Shown piece after piece: positions 10,925 through 22,850 of a stretch of DNA of 64,000 nt. Numbering within the stretch: position 1 is the stretch's first letter; the number at the start of each line of letters is the position of its first letter. The stretch covers positions 20,493,381 through 20,557,380 of the forward strand of contig CM056389.1 of assembly GCA_029718625.1 (NCBI GenBank). The letters run 5' to 3'. Source of the DNA: Synaphobranchus kaupii. Its lineage: Eukaryota; Chordata; Actinopteri; Anguilliformes; Synaphobranchidae. The translations under genes and the position numbers were made by a program. Below the pieces are notes generated by a model. That model saw only the letters and a list, made by a program, of their open reading frames with translations. It was not told the origin of the DNA and did not search any database.

Positions 10925-13900
10925 GGGCCCTATCTTGGCGATCTTGGCGCTTAGTCTAAGCGCATGGCGTAAAGTCAATTTTGGGCGTGTCCAAGTCCAC
11001 TTTTGCTATTTTAACGGCGTGTTTTTTTGGCGCTAAGCACGGCGCAAGGTGCAACTGGGCTGAACCTAGTCACTTCATTAATTATAGGTGTGTCTTGGGC
11101 GTGACATGCAATAAACCAATCAAAATGTAATATCCCATTCCCTTTAAAAGCCTGCTTTTCCACCTTGGCGGATTGCTTGATGGCGAAACAGACATGTTCG
11201 TGCGTGTTTAGTGTGATCAAGGAATAGACTAAATGGAGTATGATCAATATTATTCGGACTAACCATTAGCCTATGAGTTCCCGGTAATTGCAGACAGGGC
11301 TGTTATTTTACAAAATATATGCGGTTAGATTTCGTTAAAAGGACCTGCAACAGCTGAGAATAAGCTATCAATGGCTTCAGTCTCACCTTAGAAAACGCCA
11401 AATTAGCCTGCTTGTTCAGCGAATTTCGTTTGATTATGCAATGAAAGTGTCAAACATCATTTCCAAGAGGCTGTTCTCATGGAGTTCTCGAAGTTCAAGC
11501 TTCATCCAAAGTTCATTAGGCTACCTGCATAGTAGGCTAATATTGATTAATAACATACATACCGTTATTTTGCCTTAATGATGACACTAAATAGCCTACA
11601 ATAAATCTGTCAGGTTCGCAACCCATATGTTCACGCATATTTCCCCTTGTTTAATAATGTCCTGTTTATGGAAATGTGACCAACCTGTTTTACTCGTAGC
11701 GTAATCCTTTAAAACAATCCACTTTCCCAGGAAGACCGTGAAACGTGCGACTTACAGCAGGGGAAACAGAGAACATGCAGCGCACGTGCAGAGAATGGCA
11801 TTAAAATTAATTGTGAATTAATTGTGTAACGTGCTGCAAATTTGTTTTAGTTTCTAATTAGACGCTTAGTTCTCTTTAAAATCGTTTTGTTCAGTTATGG
11901 AATAACGGGTGAAATCAGCTGGGTTTTAAACGGTGAGAGTATGGAAACCTGGTCACTGTAATTTAAAAAATATGAAGGACGAAGAATAGCTAAGGTTACA
12001 ATTTAGTTAACATGGTGACATCTCCGTTTTTTAACCATAGCCTATCGAAAAAAACCTTATGCACAGCGAATCCGCTGTAGCCTAGGCTATTTGAAAAACA
12101 ATAAATGCAATATTCACTGGACAAGGTTTTGAACTTTTTTCAGTCACAAACTATTCTATTTACTTACAGGCTGTATTCATAGATAAACAGAGCTGTATTG
12201 TAATGTCTGAAGCGCATTTTCAGAACTTAAATGTCCGTCTATTGCCGTGCGCGAGTATTCCATTGAATGACAATTCACGCATTAGGTGTAAATGACAATT
12301 TGCGCATTAGGCTTATAGGTGTTATCAGCTGCTTTTAATGGATAGCCATTGTCCCGTACCATCGCACATCGCCTGGATGTTGATGGAGTGGGCTGAAAGC
12401 AATTTAATGTGCATGGCATTCCCCTTCGCTGAGGGAAAAGTAGGCTATGGACCCTTTTATTATTATGTATTTTTTGATATAGGCTACACAATAATAATAT
12501 TTCACATTGTAATCTTGATATTTTGATCATGCTTGTGCGCGCCCCTGTGTGTAACAGACAGGAGGGTACGCGCATTGTGCACACGCCTTTGTAGACGCAC
12601 TTATATGCGCCGTTAAAATAACATGTATACAACTGCGACATGACTTTAGACCAGGTTAGTGGTGGTTCTAGCGCAAGCGCTTTCTGCTGGCTCAAGATAG
12701 CAATACGCCAAAAATAATCCTGGCCACTCCTCATCTTAAGACCAACACGCCCAGTTCACTTGTGATGGCGCAAGAATACATGCTAGTTAAAGGACGTAAG
12801 CGTTAGGCGTTATTATGGACCTGGCGCCGGGTGTAAGATAGCAAAGACACTTGCGTTTGGGTTAAGGGCCCTATCTTACACCCGGCGCAAAGCAGCGCTA
12901 ACGCAAACGCAAGTGTCTTTGCTATCTTACACCCGGCGCTAGGTCCATAATAACGCCTAACGCTTACGCCGTCAAACTAGCATGTACTCTTGCGCCATCA
13001 TTAGTGAACTGGGCGTGTTGGTCTTAAGATGAGGAGTGGCCAGGATTCTTTTTGGCGTATTGCTATCTTGAGCCAGCAGAAAGCGCTTGCGCTAGAACCA
13101 CCACAAACCTGGTCTAAAGTCATGTCGCAGTTGTTTACATGCTATTTTAACGGCGCATATAAGTGCGTCTACATAGGCGTGTGCACAACGCGCATACCCT
13201 CCTGTCTGTTACACACAGGGGCGTGCACAGGCATGACTAAAATATCTAGATCACAATGTGAAATATTATTATTGTGTAGGCTATATCAAAAATAAAAGGT
13301 TAATAATAAAAGGTTCCATAGGTCCACATACCTTTCCCTCAGCGAAGGGAAACAATGCCACATTACATTGCTCTCAGCCCACTCCATCAACATCCAGGCG
13401 ATGTGCGATGGTACGGGACAATGGCTATCCATTAAAAAGGAGCTGATAACACCTATAGCTATCAAGCCTAATGCGCGAATTGTCTTTGCACCTAATGCGT
13501 GAATTGTCATTCAATGGAAAACTCGCGCACGGCAATAGACGGACATTTAAGTTCTGAAAATGCGCTTCAGATGTCATTACAATACAGCTCTGTTTATCTA
13601 TGAATACAGCCTGTAAGTAAATAGAATGGTTTGTGACTGAAAAAAGAAAAAAGTTCAAAACCTTGTCCAGTGAATATTGGATTTATTGTTTTTCAAATAG
13701 CCTAGGCTACAGCGAATTCGCTGTGCATAAGGTTTTTTTCGATAGCCTATGGTTAAAAAACGGAGATGTCACCATGTTAACTAAATTGTAACCTTAGCTA
13801 TTCTTCGTCCTTCATATTTTTTTTAATTACAGTGACCAGGTTTCCATACTCTCACCGTTTAAAACCCAGCTGATTTCACCCGTTATTCCTTAACTGAACA

Positions 13901-15241
13901 AAACGATTTTAAAGAGAACTAAGCGTCTAATTAGAAACTAAAACAAATTTGCAGCACGTTACACAATTAATTCACAATTAATTGTAATGCCATTCTCTGC
14001 ACGTGAGCTGTATGTTCTCTGTTTCCCCTGCTGTAAGTCGCACGTTTAACGGTCTTCCTGGGAAAGTGGATTGTTTTAAAGGATTACGCTACGAGTAAAA
14101 CAGGTTGGTCACATTTCCATAAACAGGACATTATTAAACAAGGGGAAATATGCGTGAACTTATGGGTTGCGAACCTGACAGCTTTATTGTATGGCTATTT
14201 AGTGTCATCATTAAGGCAAAATAACGGTATGTATGTTATTAATCAATATTAGCCTACTATGCAGGTAGCCTAATGAACTTTGGATGAAGCTTGAACTTCG
14301 AGAACTCCATGAGAACAGTCTCTCGGAATTGATGTTTGACACTTTCATTGCATAATCAAACGAAATTCGCTGAACAAGCAGGCTAATTTGGCGTTTTCTA
14401 AGGTGAGACTGAAGCCATTGATAGCTTATTCTCAGCTGTTGCAGGTCCTTTTAACGAAATTTAACCGCACATATTTTGTAAAATAACAGCCCTGTCTGGA
14501 ATTACCGGGAACTCATAGGCTAATGGTTAGTCCGAATAATATTGATCATACTCCATTTAGCCTATTCCTTGATCACACTAAACACGCACGAGCATGTCTG
14601 TTTCGCCATCATAAGCAATCCGCCAAGGTGGAAAAGCAGGCTTTTAAAGGGAATGGGATATGACATTTTGATTGGTTTATTGCATGTCACGCCCAAGACA
14701 CACCTATAATTAATGAAGCGACTAGGTTCAGCCCAGTTGCGCCATGCGCCGTGCTTAGCGCCAAAAAAACACGCCGTTAAAATAGCAAAAGTGGACTTGG
14801 ACACGCCCTAAATGGACTTAGCGCCATGCGCTTAGAGTAAGCGCCAAGATCGCCAAGATAGGGCCCCTGTCTGGAATTACCGGGAACTCATAGGCTAATG
14901 GTTAGTCCGAATAATATTGATCATACTCCATTTAGCCTATTCCTTGATCACACTAAAAACGCACGAGCATGTCTGTTTCGCCATCATAAGCAATCCGCCA
15001 AGGTGGAAACGCAGGCTTTTAAAGGGAATGGGATATGACATTTTGATTGGTTTATTGAATGTCACGCCCAAGACACACCTATAATTAATGAAGCGACTAG
15101 GTTCAGCCCAGTTGCGCCATGCGCCGTGCTTAGCGCCAAAAAAACACGCCGTTAAAATAGCAAAAGTGGACTTGGACACGCCCTAAATGGACTTAGCGCC
15201 ATGCGCTTAGACTAAGCGCCAAGATCGCCAAGATAGGGCCC
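10925..15241. mobile_element. 4.3-kb foldback element with about 1.95-kb inverted arms
   Basis: The left end (10925) reads GGGCCCTATCTTGGCGATC, and the same sequence in reverse ends the right arm at 14866. The arms 10925-12859 and 12904-14866 are near-continuous reverse complements of each other around a 44-bp centre that itself contains GGGCCCTATCTTACACCC. The last 375 bp of the right arm are tandemly duplicated (14492-14866 and 14867-15241), again ending GGGCCC. TTA precedes the left end and TTG follows the right, so a 3-bp duplication is possible but imperfect. Related GGGCCCTATYTT ends are common in teleost DNA elements. The superfamily is uncertain; PIF/Harbinger-like is only a guess. 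Open frames inside (12282-12734 minus, 13029-13295 plus) are the same sequence in mirror image and match no transposase I know. Confidence 0.85.
14492..15241. repeat. Tandem duplication of the foldback element's terminal 375 bp
   Basis: Two copies, each beginning CTGTCTGGAATTACCGGG and ending GCCAAGATAGGGCCC, offset by exactly 375 bp. They differ by only a few substitutions, so this duplication is younger than the inverted duplication that formed the arms. Confidence 0.9.
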
Positions 15242-16090
15242 TTGGTGTCTATCTTAAACCATTCAAATTTTACAGTGGTACGTTTTTACAATAAAATTAT
15301 ATATTTTGTCAATATTGGCAACAAAAGTTCATTTTTTTAGTGTGTTTTATGTGTTTCACATTACACAACTTCTGAAGTCCCCAAAAAAGCTCTCCAAAAC
15401 CATGTTGCAGCGCAGTGCATCTTGTGTAAATGTATACCACCAGAGCCCAATGAGGCGCAAATGAATCCAGGTTCATGCAAACAGCTCTTCAAATGTACAA
15501 TGGATATGGTATCAAACTTACCTACACAATGCCGCTTGCCAGTCCTGTACTTAATTCTGTTTCCACCTTCTACAACAGGGACGTTGGGGGAGAGCTAGCA
15601 ACCACAGGGTTGCTGAGGGGGGGGGGGGGGAAAGATTTACCCACTTATACAGAAGCCATTTTACACATGTGCCCTCAGGACAGCCAAAATCATCATTACA
15701 GGTCCCATCAACCCCAATCATGGAAGCTGTCCACCATGCTGATGTACCCCCAAACCATTCCTCCCTCTTATCCAACAACAACAATAAGCAACAATCTCTC
15801 CCCCATGTTATGTATAGGCTAATTGTTTACCTGCACAGCCTTACTGCATACAGAATAATTTTCTAATTTACTGCCATTGTAAAAAAATAAAAATAAAAAG
15901 AGTTTGGTATATCACAGTAAAAGAATCAAACATTTTCACTTATTTTCACTTTTAATATTTATTTGCAACAAAAAAAAAACGATCTAGTATTGATCTCAGA
16001 CATAAATGGATATCTAGCTAGCTGCAATGATACTGTGCTTGTAATTTTGCTTGTTAGCTTGCCTTTGTCCGGTAGCTAGCGTACCGAACC
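15242..16090. other. No gene recognised
   Basis: Includes a poly-G tract near 15617-15629 and A-rich stretches at 15880-15980. The frame at 15475-15822 has no recognisable domain or splice context. Confidence 0.5.
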
Positions 16091-16186
16091 CGGTTATCGG
16101 GCGGAAACCAGACATTTTTGTGATCAACATACGATACTGATATTATTCGGGCACATACCATTGAACATATTATATTTATTAGGTTC

Positions 16187-16410
16187 ACAAAACGATAAGC
16201 TAACTTTTAAGCCAATAACCATGTAGATGTGACCGGTAGTTTTTTTGTTTTAACGTCTTTTAGATGAGAAAGTACTGTCAAAAAAGGGGAGACAACTATC
16301 GTTTATTGGCTTAAAAGAGATTTATTTCTTTACAAAAACGATGTTAGCTTTTAAGCCAATAACGTGTTTTTTTTTCGTTTTAACGTCTTTTAAGATGAGA
16401 CGAGACTGCC
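16187..16410. repeat. Imperfect tandem repeat, about 145-bp spacing
   Basis: The block AACTTTTAAGCCAATAAC followed by GTTTTAACGTCTTTTAGATG at 16200-16290 recurs as GCTTTTAAGCCAATAACG and GTTTTAACGTCTTTTAAGAT at 16347-16400. An inverted relative (TTATTGGCTTAAAAG) lies between them. Confidence 0.65.
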
Positions 16411-16415
16411 AAAGA

Positions 16416-16863
16416 AAGGGCGCCCATTATCGGGCGGCTGTTGTAATCCATAAACAAGCTCATGATTATTGTTGTTTTAAGAATCAATTAATAGTTTCTT
16501 TCATCAAGAAAGATACCGTTTGAATAACCAATATATTGGCTATCTAGCTAAAGTTTTAGCGACATTTTATTTAATTAAATCCCCCGAAGTAAACAAGACT
16601 ATGCAGTGTAGTACACCAGCGCAGAAGTAGAATCAGATTTCGGACATTTTTTTCACATAGGGGGCGTGATAAAAAGGCTCATAAAATGTGTAAATATCGT
16701 TAAATATTCATGAAAATGAGCGGATACATACCTTGTTTGGTTTGAAGTGGGTGGGAAATACTAGTTTTCTTTTTTTTCGTTGGCAAATCAGCTCTCGAGG
16801 AAGTTCAAATATGGTCGAACGAGGACGTGCCCGATAAAGGGCGCCGCCCGATAAAGGGCGCCC
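16416..16863. mobile_element. Probable small DNA element with GGGCGCC ends
   Basis: The left end GGGCGCCCATTATCGGGC at about 16418 is the inverse of GCCCGATAAAGGGCGCCC at about 16846-16862. The right end is duplicated in tandem (GCCCGATAAAGGGCGCC twice), and a related CGGTTATCGGGCGG block lies at 16092. No transposase was recognised. Confidence 0.5.
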
Positions 16864-17309
16864 TGTAGCTATATTCGTTGTGTTCAGAGGGATTCGTTTT
16901 ATAAGTTTAACAAATATAGCTAGCTCAAACCACAGGGATTCAGGCATTGCTGCCAACTGTAACATTAGCTAGTCAGGCGAAATTAAATTATATGTAATTC
17001 CAGTTTCTGGTATCTAGATTATGAAGTTCTGTTATGCTTTTCATGGGAAGATGTGACAATTATGAACCATTTGCCATGAAAATGTAACATTACACATAAT
17101 CACTTTCCGAAGAGGACATTTTATAAATTACCTGGTTAAATAAAGGGTAAATAAATGTGAATATATATTAAACTGCATATAATTTAAGTAAATAAAAAAC
17201 TTGAAATCTACATGTTTAAATATGTACTACATTTTTTATAATAACATCAACACATTATTTAAAAATATTTCAGTGTTATACATTTATTCAGATGTTTTAC
17301 ACATAGACT

Positions 17310-17715
17310 ACTTAACTACATTACTGCCATTTTTTGCAGACACATTTATCCAGAGCAACTTACACAACTTTTTTTCTTTTTGCGTAATATCCATTTACGT
17401 AACTGGATACATATTGACTGAAACAATTTTAGGTTTAGTACCCCTGCTCAGGGGTGCAACGGCATTGTCGCAAATGCCACCTTAAGGTGACAAGCCCAGT
17501 TCCTTACCCATTATGGTACACTCCCAATTAATTCATACACAGCTACAGTTCCGCTCATACCCTAAGGCTCATACCTTGGGCAATGTCCTCCCACCCGCTC
17601 TCTGTGTCCGTATTTCTGTGCTCCTCCCAAAAATCCAAGAAATGCAGCAATGATTCCTGAGCAGGGTTTTCTGTAGGTTTCCATTTGAGTCAGACAGTGT
17701 AAACACTTACACTGA
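17310..17715 (-). mobile_element. tRNA-derived SINE copy (inverted)
   Basis: Read on the minus strand, it matches the element at 25200-25630. It shares TGACTCAAATGGAAACCTAC, the AAGGAACTGGGCTTGTCACC-type tRNA-like segment and the tail GTTGCTCTGGATAAATGTG. The TCCAGAGCAACTTACAC block is the SINE/L2-type tail found widely in teleosts. Confidence 0.65.
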
Positions 17716-17744
17716 CTAAGCAACAAATAGATAATGTAGTCCTA

Positions 17745-17865
17745 CTTTTTTCTCACGGGTAGAACATGCAAACTCCACACAGAAAGGCCCTGCCGGGATT
17801 CGAACACGGTACCTTCTTCCTGTGAGGCGACAGAGCTAACCACTGCACCACCATCCTGTCCCACA
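17745..17865 (-). mobile_element. tRNA-derived SINE fragment
   Basis: The minus strand reads GGTGGTGCAGTGGTTAGC (box A-like), then TGTTCGAATCCCGGCAGG (box B-like), then GTGTGGAGTTTGCATGTTC. This is a familiar teleost SINE head. There is no intact tRNA cloverleaf, so it is not a functional tRNA gene. Confidence 0.75.
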
Positions 17866-18480
17866 AGTCCGTTTAGTAACTTCATAAAATTATATACAGC
17901 CCTATAGAAAGATTTGAGGCGGTTTTCCGTAAAGCCTAAAGGCATGACGATTTTGAAAACCAGACTATTGTGAAATAAAATCAAGATTAACTGTTTTACC
18001 AACAGATTGATTATGGCGTGACAGCAAGCTGCAATGACTATTTGGTAATTAGATAGGAGTTTCAAATGCCAATAACAAAGTTTTAACTTGACATTTTGGA
18101 CTTAACAACCACTTTCCCAGAAAGAATGGATGTATCTTCAGGATATTTAATTAAAATATTGACGTGATCAGTTATTACATTTTATTAAATTAATGAAATC
18201 AATAATTTCAAAACTTCCGTAATGCCCGCGTTACCACCATGGGGTGTTTGGTAGGAAGTGGTACAGTCTCTCCATCTGGAGTGATAGAAGACATTAGCAT
18301 GGAATGGAACGGAATAGAATGCAATAGAACTTGACTTTATTGCCCACGCAGAACTGGACATTTTCCACAGACGCCTGCTTCCATCATGCTTTGCTTTTGC
18401 CACTACTTAAAAAAGACCCTACCCATGTACCAGACACTTCAGATGTAACCTCAAGGCAATGTACATGTCCGTCTGTCCGC
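17866..18480. other. No gene recognised
   Basis: AT-rich sequence. A LINE-tail-like GGAATAGAATGCAATAG stretch lies near 18310. No coding signal was found. Confidence 0.5.
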
Positions 18481-18483
18481 GTA

Positions 18484-20623
18484 TAGTTGAAGTCGGAAGT
18501 TTACGTACACTTCCACAGATTTCATGTCAGCAAACTATAGTGTTGGCAAGTCAGTTAGGACATCTACTTTGTGCATGACACAAGTCATTTTTCCAACAAT
18601 TGTTTACAGACAGATTATTTCACTTTTAATTCACTATATCACAATTCCAGTGGGTCAGAAGTTTACATACACTAAGTTGATTGTGATTTAAACAGCTTGG
18701 AAAATTCCAGAAAATGGCTTTAGAAACTTTTGATAGACTAATTGACATTATTTGAGTCAATTGGAGGTATACCTGTGGATGTATTTTAAGGCCTACCTTC
18801 AAACGCCTCTTTGCTTGACATCATGGGAAAATCAAAAGAAATCAGCCAAGACCTCAGAAAGAAAATTGTGGAGTGGACCTCCACAAGACTGATTCATCCT
18901 GGGAAGCAATTTCCAAATGCCTGAGGGTACCACATTCGTCTGTACAAACAATAGTATGCAAGTATAAACACCATGGGACCACGCAGCCATCATACCGCTT
19001 AGGAAGGAGACGCGTTCTGTCTCATAGAGATGAACATGCTTTGGTGCGAAAAGTGCAAATCAATCCCAGAACAACAGCAAAGGACCTTGTGAAGATGCTG
19101 GAGGGAACAGGTACAAAAGTATCTATATCCACAGTAAAATGAGTCCTACATCGACATAACCTGAAAGGCTGCTCAGCAAGGAAGAAGCCACAACTGCTAA
19201 ACTGCCATAAAAAAAAGCCAGACTACAGTTTGCAACTGCACATGGGGACAAAGATCTTACTTTTTTGAGAAATGTCCTCTGGTCTGATGAAACAAAAATT
19301 TAACTGTTTGGCCATAATGACCATCGTTTTGTTTGGAGGGTGAGGCTTGCAAGCCGAAGAACACCATCCCAACCGTGAAGCACGGGGGGTGGCAGCATCA
19401 TGTTGTGGGGGTGCTTTGCTGCAGGAGGGACTGGTGCACTTCATAAAATAGATGGCATCATGAGGAAGGAAAATTATGTGGCTATATTGAAGCAACATCT
19501 CAAGACATCAGCCAGAAAGTTATTTATTTATTTATTTATTTCGGCATGTGTATGATCACATTGCATCACATTTCTGAAAATATTCATTTCAAATACATTT
19601 CCTGCCGAAAAGGGATACGGGAAAAAAGCAGCCTGCTTATCAATGTCCCGCCCCACTTCCCTCACGATTTTAAATGTTCATATTATACATTTGATTAAAA
19701 CTGATATTTTTAGTATCACAACAGCATAGCTAAGTTTTCTTTATAGCAAAATTGATCAAGAAGGAAAGAAAAAAATAAAAATAAACTAAAATACTCTAAA
19801 GTAAAACAAACCGGATTTTTAAAGTCAGATTATTAAAGTCCAATTAAGTAGGTTTAAATGTGCCTGTCATACATTGGTCAAACAATTTGTTTCAATGTTC
19901 ATATTATACATTTGATTAAAACAGATATTTTTAGTATCATAACATCATAGCTGAGTTTTCTTTATAGCGAAATTGATCAAGAAGGAAATGAAAAAAATAA
20001 AATAAAATAAAATACACAAACCGGATTTTTACATTCAGATTGTTAAGGTCCAGTTAAGTAGGTTTAAATGTGCATGGCATACATTGGTCAAACACTTTGT
20101 TTCAATGTTCATATTATACATTTGATTAAAACAGATATTTTTAGTATCATAACATCATAGCTGAGTTTTCTTTATGGCGAAACTTGTCAGGAAGGAAAGA
20201 AAAATAAAATCAAATAAACTACTCTAAAGTAAAACAAACCAGGTTGTTAAAATCAGATTATTAAGTACCAAAATAGTAGGTTTAAATGTGCATGTCATAC
20301 TTTGGTCAAAACAATTTGTTTCAGTTCCACGTCCAACATTCTCAAATTTTGTTCAGCTAATGTCCAAATTAAAGTTAAAGCTTGGTCGCAAATGGCTCTC
20401 CCAAATGGGCAATGACCCAAAGCATACTTCCAAAATTGTGGCAAAATGGCTTAAGGACAACAAAGTCAAGGTATTGGAGTGGCCATCACAAAGTTCTGAC
20501 CTCAATCCAAACGAAAATGTGTGGGCAGAACTGAAAAAGCGTGTGCGAGCAAGAAGGCCTACAAACCTGACTCAGTTACACCAGTTCTGTCAGGAGGAAT
20601 GGGCCAAAATTCCAGAAGAATGA
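18484..20623 (+). mobile_element. Sleeping-Beauty-like Tc1 element, interrupted and 3'-truncated
   Basis: The left end AGTTGAAGTCGGAAGTTTAC follows a TA, and a second direct repeat GGGTCAGAAGTTTACATACA lies at about 18654. This is the IR/DR arrangement of the salmonid/Sleeping Beauty Tc1 group. The transposase starts at 18823 (MGKSKEISQDLRKK) and is followed by multiple frameshifts and stops. An 850-bp insertion splits it at about 19521-20370. The C-terminal part (WLSQMGNDPKHTSK to EEWAKI) ends near 20623, where unrelated duplicated sequence begins, so the right inverted repeat is lost. The second catalytic Asp (DNDPKH in active relatives) is Gly here; the Glu of NPNENVW remains. Confidence 0.9.
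19521..20370. mobile_element. Insertion with three 210-222-bp tandem units inside the Tc1
   Basis: It is flanked by AAAGTT on both sides (about 19515-19520 and 20371-20376), a possible target duplication. It starts with (TTTA)n. The block TGTTCATATTATACATTTGA recurs at about 19674, 19896 and 20106, giving tandem units of about 222 and 210 bp, each containing TTTTTAGTATCA and GAGTTTTCTTTAT. No protein was found. The family is unknown. Confidence 0.7.
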
Positions 20624-21340
20624 CTTAATAATTAATCCATTCATACTGGCATTTGTTTCCTCAGATGCGTTGGAAGCTCAGCAACATCAATTTTAATGGA
20701 TTTCCTGTTTGATGTTCCATCTGGTTCACAACCCTGCCATCTTAGAGGTGGGTTTTTATTCCCTCTCTCAGATAAGAAATTTTACACACTCTCCTCCTTA
20801 TAACAAACGAGGACAGGGAACGCTGACGGCTTACGTCTTTTCCCGTTTTAAGGAATGTTAGAACACGGGAACACCTGTCGTCGAGAAGGGGCCTTTCAAG
20901 CACACCTGAGCTCGCGGCTTCACCTGCGGCCGGTCGGCAGGGTGAACGTTCCAGGGGGGTCTCGGCCTCGACTGCCTTCACCTGTGCACGTCCCTCACGC
21001 CGTCGCTAGATATGGCTGGGCTACGTCTGTGTGAATGTAAACTTCCGCAACCTTCAGCAGAAATACACAAAGTAGGCATAGGTTTTATTGTTGGGGTTCA
21101 TGTTCCCTAGGTTTTACTTTTGGGGTTCATGTCCCCCAAGGGTTTATATTTGAGGTTTAAGTCCCGTAGAAAAGTGCACTTTTTCTTTAATGCACTTAAA
21201 TGTTACAATATGGGTTCAGGACGTACCTGAAAGCTTTGTTCTTGGGGTTAACTCTTTAATGCACTTAAATGTTACAATATGGGTTCAGGACGTACCTGAA
21301 AGCTTTGTTCTTGGGGTTAACTCTTTAATGCATTATTTGT
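20617..21340. repeat. 0.7-kb duplicated segment, copy A
   Basis: A direct copy of 24368-25080, from GAAGAATGACTTAATAATTA to GGGTTAACTCTTTAATGCA. Both copies contain an internal tandem repeat of about 70 bp (GGGTTCAGGACGTACCTGAA) and a minus-strand frame of 79 codons (20742-20981 here). The left edge coincides with the truncation point of the Tc1 element. It is probably a dispersed repeat rather than a gene. Confidence 0.8.
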
Positions 21341-21587
21341 TGTTTATATTTCAGGACACATGATTGTGTATTTTATGTACATTGTATGTTTTTGTAAAGC
21401 TTTGGCAACACATATTGCAATATTTCATGCCAATATAAGATTTTTTAATTTAAGTGAACTGAGAGAGAGGGAGGGAGAGAGAGAGAGCCCTTCCACTGAA
21501 ACAGGCTGTCACACGCCCACTATAAACACCTGACCTGTCGAACCACACTGTCATGCAGTGTTCCCCAACCCTGTTCCTGGAGATATA

Positions 21588-21887
21588 GGGTGCATCCCAA
21601 TAGTCTAAAAATGCACCCTCCCTTCCTCCACTACCACCTCCGTGACCCGGAAACGGATCTTTGTGTTTTAATCTAATGTTGCTGATTACATCTTAATTAC
21701 GTATTATTGGTTACATATTAATTAATGTCTCGACACAAACCGCAATGTCAGGTACATTGTATACTGTACATGCAAATACTTGTACTCAAAACGTTCGGGC
21801 AGTTTTGCATATTTCCGGATAGGAGAGGAGTGGTAGTGGGGGAGTGGAGGAAAGGAGGTGGGGAGTGAAAAATATTGGGACGCACCC
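21588..21887. mobile_element. GGGTGCRTCCCAATA MITE, copy 1
   Basis: A 300-bp element with ends GGGTGCATCCCAATAGTC and ATTGGGACGCACCC, flanked by ATA on both sides (21585-21587 and 21888-21890), suggesting a 3-bp target duplication. It sits inside the outer MITE. Confidence 0.85.
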
Positions 21888-21951
21888 ATACTGTCCTGTA
21901 GGGTTCCACTCCAATCCTAACAAACAAAGCACACCTCATTCAACAGCCAGA

Positions 21952-22260
21952 GGGTGCGTCCCAATATTCTTCACTCCCCACCTCCCCACCTCCACTCCCC
22001 CACTACCACTCCTCTCCTACCCAGAAATATGCAAAACTGCCTGAACGTTTTGAGTACAAGTATTTACATGTACAGTATCGAATGTACATGACATTGCGGT
22101 TTGCGTCGAGACATTAATTAATATGTAAGCATTAATACATAATTAAGATGTAATCAGCCACATTAGATTAAAACACAAAGATCCGTTTCCGGGGCACGGG
22201 AGTCGAGGAGGTGGTAGTGGAGGAGGAAAGGTGGCATTTTTAGACTATTGGGACGCACCC
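21952..22260. mobile_element. GGGTGCRTCCCAATA MITE, copy 2
   Basis: A 309-bp element with ends GGGTGCGTCCCAATATTC and GACTATTGGGACGCACCC, flanked by AGA on both sides (21949-21951 and 22261-22263). It is in inverse orientation to copy 1. Further relatives lie at 34432-35403 and about 63505-63732. Confidence 0.85.
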
Positions 22261-22331
22261 AGAGATCTGGTTTAGTTGTTAATTAGTAGAATCAGGTGTG
22301 CCAAAATTAGGGCTGAAATGAAAACCTACAG

Positions 22332-22640
22332 CATGGGTGGGCAACTCCGGTCCTGGAGGGCCGGTGTGTGTGCAGGTTTTTGCTGCCACCAGTTACCCTG
22401 GCTCAATTAGCTAATTAGTGACATACACCAACATCGATTTATTCATAAATTAGACCACAATAAAACGCAACAATACACGCATACAGGCACAGGAACATTC
22501 ATCAGCTTCTGTTCATATCGCGGAATGTAGCTAAAATATCAGATTATGTAAATGATTGGGCTAATTAAATAATTGGTAACTGGTGGAAGCAAAAACCTGG
22601 ATACACACCGGCCCCCCAGGACTGGAGTTGCCCACCCCTG
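22332..22640. mobile_element. hAT-type MITE
   Basis: Ends CATGGGTGGGCAACTCC and GGAGTTGCCCACCCCTG, with an 8-bp flank ACCTACAG on the left and CCCTACAG on the right (one mismatch). It has the same family interior as 5135-5443. It inserted into the outer MITE that starts at 21559. Confidence 0.85.
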
Positions 22641-22704
22641 CCCTACAGTGTTTAAATGTACACCACCATTTTGGCTGTGCAGTATGTGCACTTGTGTATG
22701 CCTG

Positions 22705-22850
22705 CCATAGTCTACAGATGCGCTTATCCAGAGTAACAAAACATTTTAATGCTATTTAAAAAAAATGTTTTTCTTTGTTATTTTACAGAAGCAATTCAGG
22801 TTAAGTGCTGTACCTTCACTCAAGGGTACGGCTGCAGTGTCTATGTTGGA
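22705..22850 (-). mobile_element. SINE tail fragment
   Basis: Contains TTATCCAGAGTAACAAAAC and GCAATTCAGGTTAAGTGC, matching the SINE at 39040-39258 read on the minus strand. The tRNA-like head is missing. Confidence 0.55.

Larger units (their letters stand above)
21559..22331. mobile_element. MITE carrying two nested MITEs
   Basis: The outer element begins TTCCCCAACCCTGTTCCTGG, the terminus also seen at 29129-29308. Its body resumes at 21891 (CTGTCCTGTAGGGTTCC) and 22264 (GATCTGGTTTAG). Two copies of a second MITE have inserted into it at 21588-21887 and 21952-22260. Its right end is broken at 22332 by a third element. Confidence 0.8.

Noticed and set aside
12282..12734. 150-codon minus-strand frame in the foldback arm
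   Set aside because: The mirror copy at 13029-13295 breaks the frame early, and no transposase motif is visible.
17745..17865. tRNA gene
   Set aside because: Box A/B-like words exist, but there is no complete cloverleaf and the 3' side continues into SINE sequence.
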